Shown here: positions 15,997 to 25,037 of the stretch, piece by piece
How positions within the stretch are numbered: position 1 is the stretch's first letter
Layout: the number at the start of each line of letters is the position of its first letter
NCBI GenBank assembly: GCA_963663665.2
Contig: CAXXKP010000009.1
Coordinates: 248,001 to 312,000, forward strand
DNA length: 64,000 nucleotides
DNA from: SABI01 sp963663665
GTDB lineage: Bacteria; Spirochaetota; Spirochaetia; Sphaerochaetales; Sphaerochaetaceae
Direction of reading: 5' to 3'
Program-made: the position numbers and the translations under genes
Notes under the pieces: generated by a model
The model's database searches: none
Seen by the model: only the letters and a program-made list of their open reading frames with translations
Told to the model about the DNA's origin: nothing

Positions 15997-17160
15997 TTAT
16001 GCGGAGGCTAAGATTCCTACGACGGCCTTAAAATTCTTGATTCCAGCGCCAGTGCGTTTAGTGGTGTAGAATTTCACAAAGCCCTTGTGTGTGATTGCGT
16101 CCCTGGTCATTGTCATGCCTTTTCGGTCACGAATGGCATACGCTTTCTTAAAATCTCCAATAAGAGCAAAAGGAAGGCCATCAGTGTTTGTGATCTCTGG
16201 CATGAAATCATTAATCTCAACAGGAATGCCATTGAATCTTGCTGGTTGCCCTACCTGTACACTATCAATCCAAAGAGGACGACCGGTTGTATCTGTGAGT
16301 TTTTCAAGCTCTGCAGCAGTCGTTCCATTGATAACAAGACGAGCTCCTGTGCGATATCTAACGTGTAAGAGGCTTTTAGCTGTGATGAACGTATTTTGAG
16401 GTTTGGTTGCAGTAAGTCCTTGTGCTACCCCAGTTTTTACAATTCCCATCTTTCCCCAGACAAGATCAGCTTGTTTTGCACACACTTTAGTCTCGTAGGA
16501 TAAAATTCCTCGTGGTTTTTTCACTCCATCGCCAGTGATGAAATCTTCTTCATCTTGAGCTCCAAGAGCTTCTGCTATTGATGCGGTGATTTCGGCAGCA
16601 AGATCTTCATCTGCATCTTCAAGAGCATCCTCTGTGATTTCGGGTTGTGCATATTGAGTGTGAACAGGAATCTCAATTTGTGCATATTTGGGTCCATCTG
16701 TTACTCCTCGTTCCTCGGTCTCACCAACGTGACCCGCAGCCGCTCCTGAGATTCGAACGTTAAGAATGACACTTGATCTGTTCGTGTTTCGAACATCAGC
16801 AATCCCTCTCATTGATCCTTCTGTTGCAGCAAGTGTTAAAATCCCTGCTTCAATTTCAGGAGTAATCAAGAAACCACCATCTTCGTTAGAAGAGGATCTC
16901 ATCGCGTCCTTGAAATTACCACGAGCGATAGCTGCGAAGGATGCAATTGCCTTGATTCTGTCTGAATCACCCTTATTCATCCCAGCAATTCCTTGTTTTT
17001 CAACCTTTGCGATAAGCTTATCGAGCTCCTCTCTTTGAGAATCGACTAATGCTTTAAGTTCGGTGTGTTGTTCATTTTGTGATTCTAGAGTCTCAATTCT
17101 TCCTTGATAGGTCGCAATTGAAGCCTGTAGAGCCTTGAGTTGTTCTAATAATTTTTCCAT
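15997..17160 (-). CDS. Major capsid protein (HK97 fold)
   Basis: 387 residues. The first 60 form a coiled coil (LEQLKALQASIATYQGRIE), the delta/scaffold domain that the prohead protease removes. The mature part begins near NEDGGFLITPEIE, the common HK97-family start of the capsid fold, and continues with the N-arm and P-domain motifs (IPVHTQYAQPEITEDALEDA). Start overlaps the protease stop by one base (ATG at 17160). It is the building block of the icosahedral head. Confidence 0.93.
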   Translation of the reverse strand: MEKLLEQLKALQASIATYQGRIETLESQNEQHTELKALVDSQREELDKLIAKVEKQGIAGMNKGDSDRIKAIASFAAIARGNFKDAMRSSSNEDGGFLITPEIEAGILTLAATEGSMRGIADVRNTNRSSVILNVRISGAAAGHVGETEERGVTDGPKYAQIEIPVHTQYAQPEITEDALEDADEDLAAEITASIAEALGAQDEEDFITGDGVKKPRGILSYETKVCAKQADLVWGKMGIVKTGVAQGLTATKPQNTFITAKSLLHVRYRTGARLVINGTTAAELEKLTDTTGRPLWIDSVQVGQPARFNGIPVEINDFMPEITNTDGLPFALIGDFKKAYAIRDRKGMTMTRDAITHKGFVKFYTTKRTGAGIKNFKAVVGILASA

Positions 17161-17954
17161 TATTTCCCCTCCAGTCCTTTTGTTAATTCGTCTAAAATAG
17201 CAAGAGCTTCTGTGAAATCTAGATCATCCTCCCGATGGGGCTCTTCATCATCCCGATGAGTAAAACCTTTAGCTAGAATGGCTTTTGCCCGAACATTGGA
17301 AAAGCCTGCATCCCGCAAGGCATCCTCTGCTGTTCGTATCGTAGGCTCACTATCTTGTTCCACAATATCGCTAGGGACATTGTGATATTTCTTTGCATAT
17401 GTATTTTTAATTGAAGCTGCGGCCTCTTGTTCTGAGAGTTCTGTTGAGAAATTATGTTCAATAGATTCCTCAGCGCTGAACCATGTTTCCGCTTTCATCC
17501 AGCCTCTGATCTGATCTTCACTTTGCCCGGTTGCGTTCACATAAAGGTTCACTATTTGCTCAGTGATTTTATCTAAGAGATCCGCTGTCTCCCTCATCTC
17601 ACTAGCTGTTCCACTTACTCCACCCCAGGGATTATGAATCATCACCATAGCGCCTTGGTACATAATTCTTGTATCTCCTGCGAGCATAATCACACTAGCC
17701 ATCGATGCAGCAAGGCCCATTACATGAACTGTGAGTTTAGATTTAACCCGTAAAAGCGCGTTATAGATGGCCATGCCATCAAAGACATCTCCACCAGGAG
17801 AGTTGATATACAAATTGATCTTTGCCTTGCTTTGAATTGTAGATAAGTCCTTAGTGAAATTACCTGCTTCTACCCCCCACATACCAATGTAGTCATAGAT
17901 GTAAATATCAGCTGAATCGTCCTTGGCCTGAATTCTGTACCATTTCTTACTCAT
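17160..17954 (-). CDS. Prohead protease (ClpP/S14 type)
   Basis: 264 residues from the ATG at 17954, which has gaaggag 9 bases upstream. ClpP-like fold: INSPGGDVFDGMAIYNAL, the catalytic Ser in LAASMASVIMLAG, and the catalytic His in AMVMIHNPWGG. It lies between portal and capsid, as in HK97-type phages where it cleaves the capsid delta domain. It overlaps the portal stop by 8 bases. The C-terminal 60 residues are charged and could serve as a tether. Confidence 0.93.
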   Translation of the reverse strand: MSKKWYRIQAKDDSADIYIYDYIGMWGVEAGNFTKDLSTIQSKAKINLYINSPGGDVFDGMAIYNALLRVKSKLTVHVMGLAASMASVIMLAGDTRIMYQGAMVMIHNPWGGVSGTASEMRETADLLDKITEQIVNLYVNATGQSEDQIRGWMKAETWFSAEESIEHNFSTELSEQEAAASIKNTYAKKYHNVPSDIVEQDSEPTIRTAEDALRDAGFSNVRAKAILAKGFTHRDDEEPHREDDLDFTEALAILDELTKGLEGK

Positions 17955-19107
17955 CTTGTTCTCCTTCTCCCGCAACGCTATGAGTTGTTGGAGTTAAATA
18001 TTGATCTCCACCTTCATATGGGTCCATATTCTCTCGCTGTCTGATTTCATTAGCACTCAAGAACCCCGATTCTCTTCCGGTTCTGTACGCACTGTATCGT
18101 GATAAAATGTCTCCTCTTTCGAGTGAATCCATTAAAAATTCAACATATAATGAATTGTCTTTCAAACACTGTTCTGTAATGGCGGTCTCTACTCGCTTGC
18201 ACCAAGGAGCCATAGTAAACCTGGCAAACTGGATACCAAGGTTCTCAATATTACTAAAGGTTGCTTTGTCATAGTTTCCAATCATGTACACTGGGACCCT
18301 GAACAACCCAGCAATCTGGGAATCACTATATTTGTTTGTATCGAGAAATTGAGAATCTTCATTAGTAAGGGAGAGCTTCTCGACTGTTTTCCCGTCATCA
18401 AGGATGGCGACTTTATTTGCCTTACTAGCAGAACCGTACGTATCTTCCCATTGCTTCTTAAATCGATCAAAGGCAGCATCATCTTTAAATTTATTAGGAT
18501 TCTTTATCACAAGCCCTGGCATTGCCCCATTCTTAAAAAATGAAGCCCCATATCGATTAATCGCCTGGTTCTTTCCAAACGTATCTGCCTGCGCTTGTAT
18601 AATAGATCTTCCGTTGTGCATCTGAATATACAGCACATCATCTAACGTATATGTTTCACCTTTTATGACAAACCTTAATTCATAATCATCTGTCGTAATT
18701 ACCGTCACTGAATCAGGATCCTCAATAGGGATTAAGCTATACACCTCTCCCCTCACTTTTACTTTCATAGCAAAAAAACGACCTCGCAATGCAAGATGCC
18801 ACACCAGCTGTTCAAAGAAATCAAAGGATGTTCCAAGATCATTAGGCTTTTTTAATGTCCTTGAAAACACATGATCCTTCACAACTTCTCTACCAGTATC
18901 ACTCTTCTTGTATAATTTCGGAGGGAGTGTAGCTAAAGACTCGGCCAAAACATTCACACATGCATAGACTGCATATAATCTTTTGACAGTTTCTTTTGAA
19001 ACATGTTCTCCAGAAGAAGATTGAAATGCTCCCAAGGATTCTTGAAAAAGCTCATCAATCGATAGGAGATGTATTAATTTTTTAGAGACATAATGTTTAA
19101 ATCTCAT
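17947..19107 (-). CDS. Portal protein (HK97 family)
   Basis: 386 residues: YAVYACVNVLAESLATLPPKL and FEQLVWHLALRGRFFAMK at the N-terminal third, then INRYGASFFKNGAMPGLVI and FRVPVYMIG, a series typical of HK97-family portals. It forms the ring at the packaging vertex. Its start overlaps the stop of the terminase gene (ATG at 19107), consistent with a packaging operon. Confidence 0.93.
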   Translation of the reverse strand: MRFKHYVSKKLIHLLSIDELFQESLGAFQSSSGEHVSKETVKRLYAVYACVNVLAESLATLPPKLYKKSDTGREVVKDHVFSRTLKKPNDLGTSFDFFEQLVWHLALRGRFFAMKVKVRGEVYSLIPIEDPDSVTVITTDDYELRFVIKGETYTLDDVLYIQMHNGRSIIQAQADTFGKNQAINRYGASFFKNGAMPGLVIKNPNKFKDDAAFDRFKKQWEDTYGSASKANKVAILDDGKTVEKLSLTNEDSQFLDTNKYSDSQIAGLFRVPVYMIGNYDKATFSNIENLGIQFARFTMAPWCKRVETAITEQCLKDNSLYVEFLMDSLERGDILSRYSAYRTGRESGFLSANEIRQRENMDPYEGGDQYLTPTTHSVAGEGEQDE

Positions 19108-20825
19108 TAAACCACCCTAAGGTTTCCATCATCTTCTATCTCCTCTCCATCTTCCATTGAAATTCCTAGCGCCATAATCGTTGCAACAATTCCATCAATC
19201 CGTTTTCCCGTTTTCCTCTCTGGTTTTACCGGCTTGATATTCTCTGAAGAATCTTGCTGGAGTGTCGTACAGGACATGTTCCAGCTCAATACGGGATTTA
19301 TACCATGATTGATCTTCTTACCTCGTAAAAGTGTTTCAAAATTTTTTGCAAAGGGTGACATCGTTGCATAGCCCTGTCGAACTACTACTAACTCGAGGCC
19401 TTCATTCTTGAGTCGAGTGACAACTTGGGATGCTTTCCATGGGTCATATCCAATTTTTATGACATCATAAAGATCACAGGCATCTTTGATATCTTGCTCG
19501 ATAAAATCATGATCAATAATGTTTCCAGGAGTAGCAGTTATCCACCCTTGCTCTCTCCACAATTCATAGGGAACACGATCTTCTATCGTCTTCTCTTGTA
19601 TTACGTCAGCGGGCATATAAAATTTAAGGAGAAGTTGATACTGCTTTTCTTCTCCTTTCGGGGGGAACGCTAGAGCAAATGCAGAAAGGTCCACAGAAAA
19701 AGAAAGGTCGAAAGCTCCATAAGCTTTTCTTCCTACCAATTCAAGAGGAATGACTTCTCCGCCACAAGCATTCCAGATTTCACTTGTTATCCATACTGTT
19801 CTTGCGTTAGTCCACACATTAAAATTCTTTGTCTTTACATCGTTTTGTTTTCGAGGTGAAGCAAGAGCCATTTTAACTCTGGATTCTAGATAGTCATCAA
19901 AAACAGAGACTCCAAGATTAGGATTTGCTTTAATCCACACTGCTCGATCTGACCAGTCATCTTCTTTATCGAGAGTATAAATGATACAGAAGTAATCCTC
20001 TGGCCCTGAACCATTGAGAGTATTGACCGCAAGAGTTCGCTCTTCTTGATAACATGGCCCATTTTGATTAGTACCAGCTGTAGTGATGATTTCTAATAAT
20101 GGCTGTGTTCTTGACCCCATTCCACTCTCGAGGATATTAACCATGTCTGCTGTTTTGTGTGCATGGTATTCATCAATAATGCCCATCAACGGGTTAAGGC
20201 CATCCTCCGTATCTGAATCAGCCCCAAGAGCCTTAATTACAGAGATATCTCCTTTCTTTCGTATAGTCGATGAGTTATTCAGGATATCTATTCGATCTTT
20301 TAAGGATGGCTGCTTTTTAGCCATGGAGGCAACTTCAGACCAACAGATTCTCGCCTGGTCTCTCTTCGTTGCTGCTGTATATATTTCTGAACCTTCTTCG
20401 TTATCTAAGAAAAATAGATCTAGAGCCTCTGTTGCAGCAAAGGTTGTTTTCCCGTTCTTCCTAGCAACTTCAATATAAGCCTTTCGAAATCTTCTATCGC
20501 CACTATTCTTACGGACCCACCCATGAATAACCCATTTCAAGAACTGCTGCCAAGGTTCTAATTTGAGATATTGATTATCTCTAGCCCACTTACCCTTTGA
20601 GTGCTTCAATAATTGGGCAAATTTAATCGATTTTATAGCTAAATCTTCATCAAATCTATAAGGATAATTCTTTGTTTTTGATCTCTTGAGATCATTCACG
20701 TGTCGTTGAACTGCCTGCTTTACAAACGTGCATACAACTATCTTTCCAGATAGAACATCCGAGATATATTTCTTCGCTGTGATTACTTCGTATGGTTTAT
20801 TTTGCACTTGATTGTAGAATTTCAT
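19107..20825 (-). CDS. Terminase large subunit
   Basis: 572 residues. ATPase motor: Walker A-like ARKNGKTTFAA (about 120-130) and Walker B LMGIIDEYHAHKT (about 220); the nuclease domain begins with the acidic AFDLSFSVDLSAFAL (about 375). This is the Terminase_1 family that translocates and cuts phage DNA. It overlaps the small-subunit gene by 29 bases. Confidence 0.95.
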   Translation of the reverse strand: MKFYNQVQNKPYEVITAKKYISDVLSGKIVVCTFVKQAVQRHVNDLKRSKTKNYPYRFDEDLAIKSIKFAQLLKHSKGKWARDNQYLKLEPWQQFLKWVIHGWVRKNSGDRRFRKAYIEVARKNGKTTFAATEALDLFFLDNEEGSEIYTAATKRDQARICWSEVASMAKKQPSLKDRIDILNNSSTIRKKGDISVIKALGADSDTEDGLNPLMGIIDEYHAHKTADMVNILESGMGSRTQPLLEIITTAGTNQNGPCYQEERTLAVNTLNGSGPEDYFCIIYTLDKEDDWSDRAVWIKANPNLGVSVFDDYLESRVKMALASPRKQNDVKTKNFNVWTNARTVWITSEIWNACGGEVIPLELVGRKAYGAFDLSFSVDLSAFALAFPPKGEEKQYQLLLKFYMPADVIQEKTIEDRVPYELWREQGWITATPGNIIDHDFIEQDIKDACDLYDVIKIGYDPWKASQVVTRLKNEGLELVVVRQGYATMSPFAKNFETLLRGKKINHGINPVLSWNMSCTTLQQDSSENIKPVKPERKTGKRIDGIVATIMALGISMEDGEEIEDDGNLRVV

Positions 20826-21297
20826 CCATTGGATCTATTTCACCTTGCGGCTTTTTTACATCGATCTTATTTCGTGATACAGGATTCATTCCAATCAAAC
20901 CAGAGAGCCTTACAAAGTCCATTCGAGACTTTTCCATCACAATCAACTCTGGCATATTTTGACGATTATATCCTCTAATCTTCATATATTGGCCAATAGT
21001 CCGCTTTCGTCTGAATTCATCGTGATAGATCTCATACTCCGCTTCTTTCCATGATCCATAGGTTTGCGCGGCCATTTCAAAAGTCTCAATATCTGCTGAA
21101 GTGATCAAACCCATTGAGGTAAATTCCTCGATATGATCTTTCCAAAACTTCTTCGCCCACCGGTTTAACGAAGAAGGAATCTTGATCAATTCGGTGGAAA
21201 GAGGAGACGGTTCCGGTTCGTGAACAGGATTCCTATCTGCCCTAAAAGTTCCTTGGATCATCTTGATAGTTTTTGGTTTTCTTGGTCTTCCCCCCAT
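20797..21297 (-). CDS. Terminase small subunit (P27 family)
   Basis: 166 residues starting MGGRPRKPKTIKMIQGTF, the hallmark opening of P27-family small terminases, followed by RWAKKFWKDHIEEF. It recognises phage DNA and hands it to the large subunit. It lies directly upstream of the large-subunit gene in transcription order. Confidence 0.93.
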   Translation of the reverse strand: MGGRPRKPKTIKMIQGTFRADRNPVHEPEPSPLSTELIKIPSSLNRWAKKFWKDHIEEFTSMGLITSADIETFEMAAQTYGSWKEAEYEIYHDEFRRKRTIGQYMKIRGYNRQNMPELIVMEKSRMDFVRLSGLIGMNPVSRNKIDVKKPQGEIDPMDEILQSSAK

Positions 21298-21418
21298 AAT
21301 TTATGAAATCTCCATTTTGCCAACGCGTGAGAACATCTTCACCCGCGGTTTAACATTCGAAAGTTGTAGAGATTGTACCGCCCCCCCTCCTAGAATACAG
21401 AAAACTGTTTCAATTTCT
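21298..21418. other. Non-coding gap upstream of terminase, candidate cos/pac region
   Basis: 121 bases without a gene between the small terminase and the next gene. It holds two short GC-rich patches in otherwise AT-rich surroundings: accgcgggtgaag on the minus strand and a run of seven cytosines on the plus strand near 21381. HK97-type P27 phages commonly cut near this place, and the phage carries HNH proteins of the kind that assist cos cleavage. This is positional inference only. Confidence 0.3.
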
Positions 21419-21778
21419 TTATTTTGCATGATTAATGAGCCATAGGAGGGCTTGAGTGTCAGGGGGCTGATGTTTCTCACTCACTTCTGTGTATACTTTC
21501 TTCTTTCCGTTGTATTCGGTTGTTGTAACTCTCCTCTCTTTGTATTCATACCCTACAGCCTTCTTGCTGAGAGCTCTCAGCCAATCATCTTTCTTGCCCA
21601 GGAGTCGAGACTTATGATAATCAATATCAACACGGTTCTCTTTCATGAAGACCTCAAGCTGTTGTACTGATACACCAATGCGCTCTGCAATCTCACTTGT
21701 CTCCTTCTCCTGCATCTCCAGGTCCGCTATGATCTCCGATGTCGATAACACTAAATTCTTCTTGGCCACACTCTTCAC
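21419..21778 (-). CDS. HTH protein, terminase-small-like or packaging accessory
   Basis: 119 residues with a helix-turn-helix-like part (KETSEIAERIGVSVQQLEVF, about 28-47) and a C-terminal segment (GYEYKERRVT then PPDTQALLWLINHAK) very like the ends of small-terminase-type proteins, where a proline-aspartate-threonine turn is followed by a short helix. It would bind phage DNA. It starts inside the methyltransferase gene (overlap 86 bases) with GTG at 21778. A second small-terminase-like protein next to a P27 one is unusual; it may be a diverged duplicate with another role. Confidence 0.5.
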   Translation of the reverse strand: MKSVAKKNLVLSTSEIIADLEMQEKETSEIAERIGVSVQQLEVFMKENRVDIDYHKSRLLGKKDDWLRALSKKAVGYEYKERRVTTTEYNGKKKVYTEVSEKHQPPDTQALLWLINHAK

Positions 21779-22976
21779 CCCTCTTCACATATTCAGCACA
21801 CTTACCCGTAGCGTTCTCCCATCGCTTGATGATCACATCACAATACTTTGGATCCATCTCCATCATCCGGCAGCTCCGTCCTACCTCTTCACACGCAATC
21901 AACGTGGTTCCTGAACCTCCAAACAAATCAAGAACGATATCTCCTACTCGACTACTGTTCATCACTGCTTGAGCAACTAAAGGAACTGGTTTTGTTGTTG
22001 GATGATCTTCACTCTTAGATGGACGATCGAACTCCCACACATCAGATTGTGTTCGGTCTTCTAGTGGACAGATCCTTGGCCCTCCTTCCTTCCACCCATA
22101 CCAGATCAGTTCATATCGTGTATGGTAATCACGTCGAGAGAGAATAAGACTATTCTTGACCCACACGATTGTTGTTGACCATTTGAACCCATTTGTTTTC
22201 ATCGTAGCCATAAGAGTTGACCATTCACTGGAGGACATCACGACATACACCATGCCACCTGTCACGGTTACTCGTTCCATTTGATTGAATGCGTTATCTA
22301 GAAAAGAAAAGAAGTCCTCTCCACTCATATGGTCATTGAGGATTGCCCTCTCTGATTCATTATGTGAGACATTCCCATAGTCAACATTCCACGGTGGATC
22401 AGTGAACACCATCTGCGCTTTCTCTTTGCCCATCAATGTATCAACGTCTTTTTGAAGAGTACTATCACCACACATCAGAATATGGTCACCAAGGCGAATC
22501 ACATCACCAACCCCAGTGACAGGGTCTTCACTTTCTTCTAGAGCCTTGTCTATATCAAACTCATCATCTTTAGAGGTCGATTCACCAAGCTCATCTAATA
22601 AGCGATAGACTTCTTCATCATCAAACCCCGTTTCCACATCTTTATCTTTTAATTCAGCTAATAGATGAGCAAGTGCTTCATCATCCCAGGAACCAGTGAT
22701 CTTATTAAGAGCAAGGTTCAACCCCTTTTCCTGGTCTTTAGACAAATCAACGACTACAACATCGATTTCGGTATACCCAAGGTCGATGAGTACCTTAACC
22801 CTCTGATGGCCACCTATAATGGTGTTGTCACGATTGATGATGATAGGATCCACATAATCATATGTTTGTATGCTCCTCTTTATCTTCTCGTATTCTTCAT
22901 CTCCTGGTTGTAAATCTTTCCTCGGGTTATACCCCGCTCCAACTAAATCTTTTAGATATCTTTTCTCAAAAATCAC
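21693..22976 (-). CDS. ParB-domain DNA methyltransferase
   Basis: 427 residues. The N-terminal 130 form a ParB/Srx-like domain (IIINRDNTIIGGHQR). The rest is an amino-methyltransferase: catalytic DPPW (about 193) and SAM-binding LFGGSGTTLIACEE (about 370), order DPPW before the FGG motif, i.e. beta class, N6-adenine or N4-cytosine. No partner nuclease is adjacent, so it is an orphan phage methylase that probably protects phage DNA from host restriction. Common in siphophages near terminase. Target sequence unknown. Confidence 0.88.
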   Translation of the reverse strand: MIFEKRYLKDLVGAGYNPRKDLQPGDEEYEKIKRSIQTYDYVDPIIINRDNTIIGGHQRVKVLIDLGYTEIDVVVVDLSKDQEKGLNLALNKITGSWDDEALAHLLAELKDKDVETGFDDEEVYRLLDELGESTSKDDEFDIDKALEESEDPVTGVGDVIRLGDHILMCGDSTLQKDVDTLMGKEKAQMVFTDPPWNVDYGNVSHNESERAILNDHMSGEDFFSFLDNAFNQMERVTVTGGMVYVVMSSSEWSTLMATMKTNGFKWSTTIVWVKNSLILSRRDYHTRYELIWYGWKEGGPRICPLEDRTQSDVWEFDRPSKSEDHPTTKPVPLVAQAVMNSSRVGDIVLDLFGGSGTTLIACEEVGRSCRMMEMDPKYCDVIIKRWENATGKCAEYVKRGEECGQEEFSVIDIGDHSGPGDAGEGDK

Positions 22977-23056
22977 TTAAAATCACCTCAATGAGTAATT
23001 AATTAACACCTCTTTGGTTACATCCCTAGGATTCATCAGACCAAAATGTCAATAAA

Positions 23057-23413
23057 TTACTTTTTCTTTATGAATTTACCTTTCTCGTCTCTTCTGACGT
23101 CCTCTGTAGCTGTCTTATGTGAATGGTCCGCTTTCAGCATGGGAATCAATGTATATTTCCTATGATCTGGTTCTATGTCCTTGTTATAGGGTGGATTGTG
23201 GTCCACATCGTACAATGGCCACTGCTCTCTCGGTATTCCGGATCTTTGTAATACCTCTTGTCTTACTTTATACCAGTAAGAGTCATATCCTCTCTTACTG
23301 CGTGATGGTCGAGTATCTTTCTTCTTTCGAGGGCAATCAGCACAGGTAAGGGAGGAAGTATCGCAAGAACGCCTCTTATAAGCACACCAGACAACAGTGT
23401 TCTTATTGGCCAT
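23057..23413 (-). CDS. HNH endonuclease, packaging-associated type
   Basis: 118 residues with two Cys pairs near the N-terminus (WCAYKRRSC and CADCPRK) and an HNH-like core (YDVDHNPPYN, then MLKADHSHKT). Cys-x2-Cys pairs likely bind zinc structurally. Small HNH proteins near terminase are needed for cos cleavage in several HK97-like phages. The motif is degenerate, with the last His in DHSHKT, so activity is not certain. Confidence 0.65.
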   Translation of the reverse strand: MANKNTVVWCAYKRRSCDTSSLTCADCPRKKKDTRPSRSKRGYDSYWYKVRQEVLQRSGIPREQWPLYDVDHNPPYNKDIEPDHRKYTLIPMLKADHSHKTATEDVRRDEKGKFIKKK

Positions 23414-23715
23414 TAAAAAGCTTCTCCTTGTTTAATATCCCACACAGGAATACCAACTTTGATCGCATAATTCCTTTCAAGATCAACTCCTGGACTAGAT
23501 CCATAACACCATACTTCATCAACAAGGAAAAACAACGCTAAGCAAGCTTTCAATATCTCTTCTCGATGTGTGTCATCGGTGAATGAGAATAAGTGAATCG
23601 GGCTTATAGGAAGTCCTTCTCCACTCTCTATGATCTCTTTGCAGATCTTCTCCACCTTAGCTTTGTTGCCTTCAGGATCTGATGCATAGGGATGACTGAT
23701 GTATATTCTTTTCAT
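23413..23715 (-). CDS. Nucleoside 2-deoxyribosyltransferase-like protein (DUF4406/DUF7768 type)
   Basis: 100 residues beginning MKRIYISHPYASDPEGN, with SPIHLFSF and a C-terminal YGSSPGVDLERNYA; these match the nucleotide-deoxyribosyltransferase-like fold found in small phage proteins. It could act on nucleotides or DNA-precursor pools, but the substrate is unknown. One-base overlaps with both neighbours show tight cotranscription with the radical-SAM gene. Confidence 0.65.
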   Translation of the reverse strand: MKRIYISHPYASDPEGNKAKVEKICKEIIESGEGLPISPIHLFSFTDDTHREEILKACLALFFLVDEVWCYGSSPGVDLERNYAIKVGIPVWDIKQGEAF

Positions 23716-24452
23716 GATAAATCTCCTGGGAATTGTCGCATCATGTTATCCCCAACAATGGGAATCAATGAGTCTTTCATGAATACAGGGATACTGTGCT
23801 CCATGCATGTTTCAACGATGGGTTCTATCCAGGACCTTTCTGGAATAATCTTATTCTTTCTGTTCCCTGTCTCTGCTCCAATGATCACCCAGTTGATATA
23901 TCCAAAATCGAGTGAGTTCCCTTCTGTGGGTTCCCAGGAGGCTTGTAGTGGTTCAATAGAGAGAAAACAATTATATTCCCAATGATTGAAATATACATCT
24001 CCATGTGTCGTCACCGTTGAACCATACCAAAAGTTAGGAAGTGCTGGTAATAATCCCTCTCTTCTTAACCTGGTGTACCTGTTTGGATTCTTCGTCAAAA
24101 ACAGATACTGATGCTGTGGAGCTCTTGAGCAGGAAGCAAACACTTCTTGAATCCACATTGTTGGAACCCACTCACCGAACAAGTCCCCCATACTCACTAC
24201 GAAGATCCTAGAAGGTTTCTTTCGCTTCACTGGTTCATCTAGACGATACGTGTGGAATGTAGGATCAAATCCAGCAGGGTAAGGACCAGCATCTGGACAT
24301 TCATAGACAAATGGGTTGCTACTACTACCGCTACTACTACCTGTAGAAAATCTATGTGCTATTCGCCTCGCATAACAGTACTCACAACCCCGATTACACC
24401 CTGTTACAGGATTGAAGGTCATATCACACCATTCTATTTTTGTTCTCTGCAT
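23712..24452 (-). CDS. Phage Gp37/Gp68-like radical SAM protein (DUF5131)
   Basis: 246 residues opening MQRTKIEWCDMTFNPVTGCN and containing the CxxxCxxC cluster motif CNRGCEYCYARR; later VVSMGDLFGEWVP and WVIIGAETGNR. This is the phage Gp37/Gp68 family, radical SAM enzymes of unknown substrate. A Gly/Ser linker (STGSSSGSSSNP) interrupts the region after the cluster. Spread in phages and mobile elements; the reaction, probably modification of nucleotide, DNA or protein, is unknown. Confidence 0.85.
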   Translation of the reverse strand: MQRTKIEWCDMTFNPVTGCNRGCEYCYARRIAHRFSTGSSSGSSSNPFVYECPDAGPYPAGFDPTFHTYRLDEPVKRKKPSRIFVVSMGDLFGEWVPTMWIQEVFASCSRAPQHQYLFLTKNPNRYTRLRREGLLPALPNFWYGSTVTTHGDVYFNHWEYNCFLSIEPLQASWEPTEGNSLDFGYINWVIIGAETGNRKNKIIPERSWIEPIVETCMEHSIPVFMKDSLIPIVGDNMMRQFPGDLS

Positions 24453-24622
24453 ATGATCACCTCTCCTATTTGATTCTCTTCAGCACTTACATTCTCTAAC
24501 ATCTCCAACAGCACGACTCGGCTCTCTTTCCCATTGACAATCAATGCTATGCTCCCTCTTACCCATCCAACTATCCATTTCTCAGCGCAATACAGCACCA
24601 CATCAAACGCTTTAACTTCCAC
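24434..24622 (-). CDS. Small hypothetical phage protein
   Basis: 62 residues from a GTG at 24622, chosen because aaggagg lies 7 bases upstream; longer starts inside the preceding gene have no such site. It overlaps the preceding stop (24612) and the start of the radical-SAM gene. Contains AEKWIVGWVRGSIALIV, a small beta-rich protein. Not recognised. Confidence 0.6.
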   Translation of the reverse strand: MEVKAFDVVLYCAEKWIVGWVRGSIALIVNGKESRVVLLEMLENVSAEENQIGEVIICREQK

Positions 24623-24803
24623 CCCAATCCTCCTTGACATACTCATAATCGAATTGATAGCCATTGATGAGCGTCTCAGTTCTGATTGCTCTCCAGATAA
24701 CAACCTTTGATACATGGTGATTCTCTGCGGCTTCTGTTAAGCTTCTGTAATGAATTGAGTCGTATTCACCTATTGCGATTACTGGAGTTCTCTTACCCAT
24801 CAT
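24612..24803 (-). CDS. Small HTH protein (NUMOD1-like)
   Basis: 63 residues: HYRSLTEAAENHHVSKVVIW is the DNA-binding repeat seen in NUMOD1 modules of HNH homing endonucleases and in small phage regulators. Here it stands alone, without a nuclease domain. Likely DNA binding. Its 3' end overlaps the next gene, coupling their translation. Confidence 0.6.
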   Translation of the reverse strand: MMGKRTPVIAIGEYDSIHYRSLTEAAENHHVSKVVIWRAIRTETLINGYQFDYEYVKEDWGGS

Positions 24804-24805
24804 GT

Positions 24806-25036
24806 TTAGTGTTTCCTCTGTCCTTTTCTCTCGATAAGAGATCGATATAACTGGTACACAACATCTTGATCTAGCCTTGCCATATTGCAGAATAAGGAGA
24901 AGTGCTCTCCACTCTCAAAGAAGTAAATTGCTTCTTGTTTTGTGGCTGATTCTCTCTTCAGATCTTCTAATGAAACGTCTATAACAGCTCTTGCAAGTTC
25001 ACTGTATCCATTTCTTACAGCAAGACTATCAGTCAT
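24806..25036 (-). CDS. Small hypothetical phage early protein
   Basis: 76 residues. The pattern AIYFFESGEHFSLFCNMARL then DVVYQLYRSLIE resembles a short phage family with one aromatic helix pair thought to bind nucleic acid. One base separates it from the helicase loader gene upstream. It is likely part of the replication operon. Function unknown. Confidence 0.6.
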   Translation of the reverse strand: MTDSLAVRNGYSELARAVIDVSLEDLKRESATKQEAIYFFESGEHFSLFCNMARLDQDVVYQLYRSLIERKGQRKH

Positions 25037-25037
25037 T

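Noticed and set aside
24434..24715. Longer start for the small protein before the radical SAM gene
   Set aside because: The upstream ATGs lie within the preceding gene without a ribosome binding site; GTG 24622 has aaggagg at the right distance.
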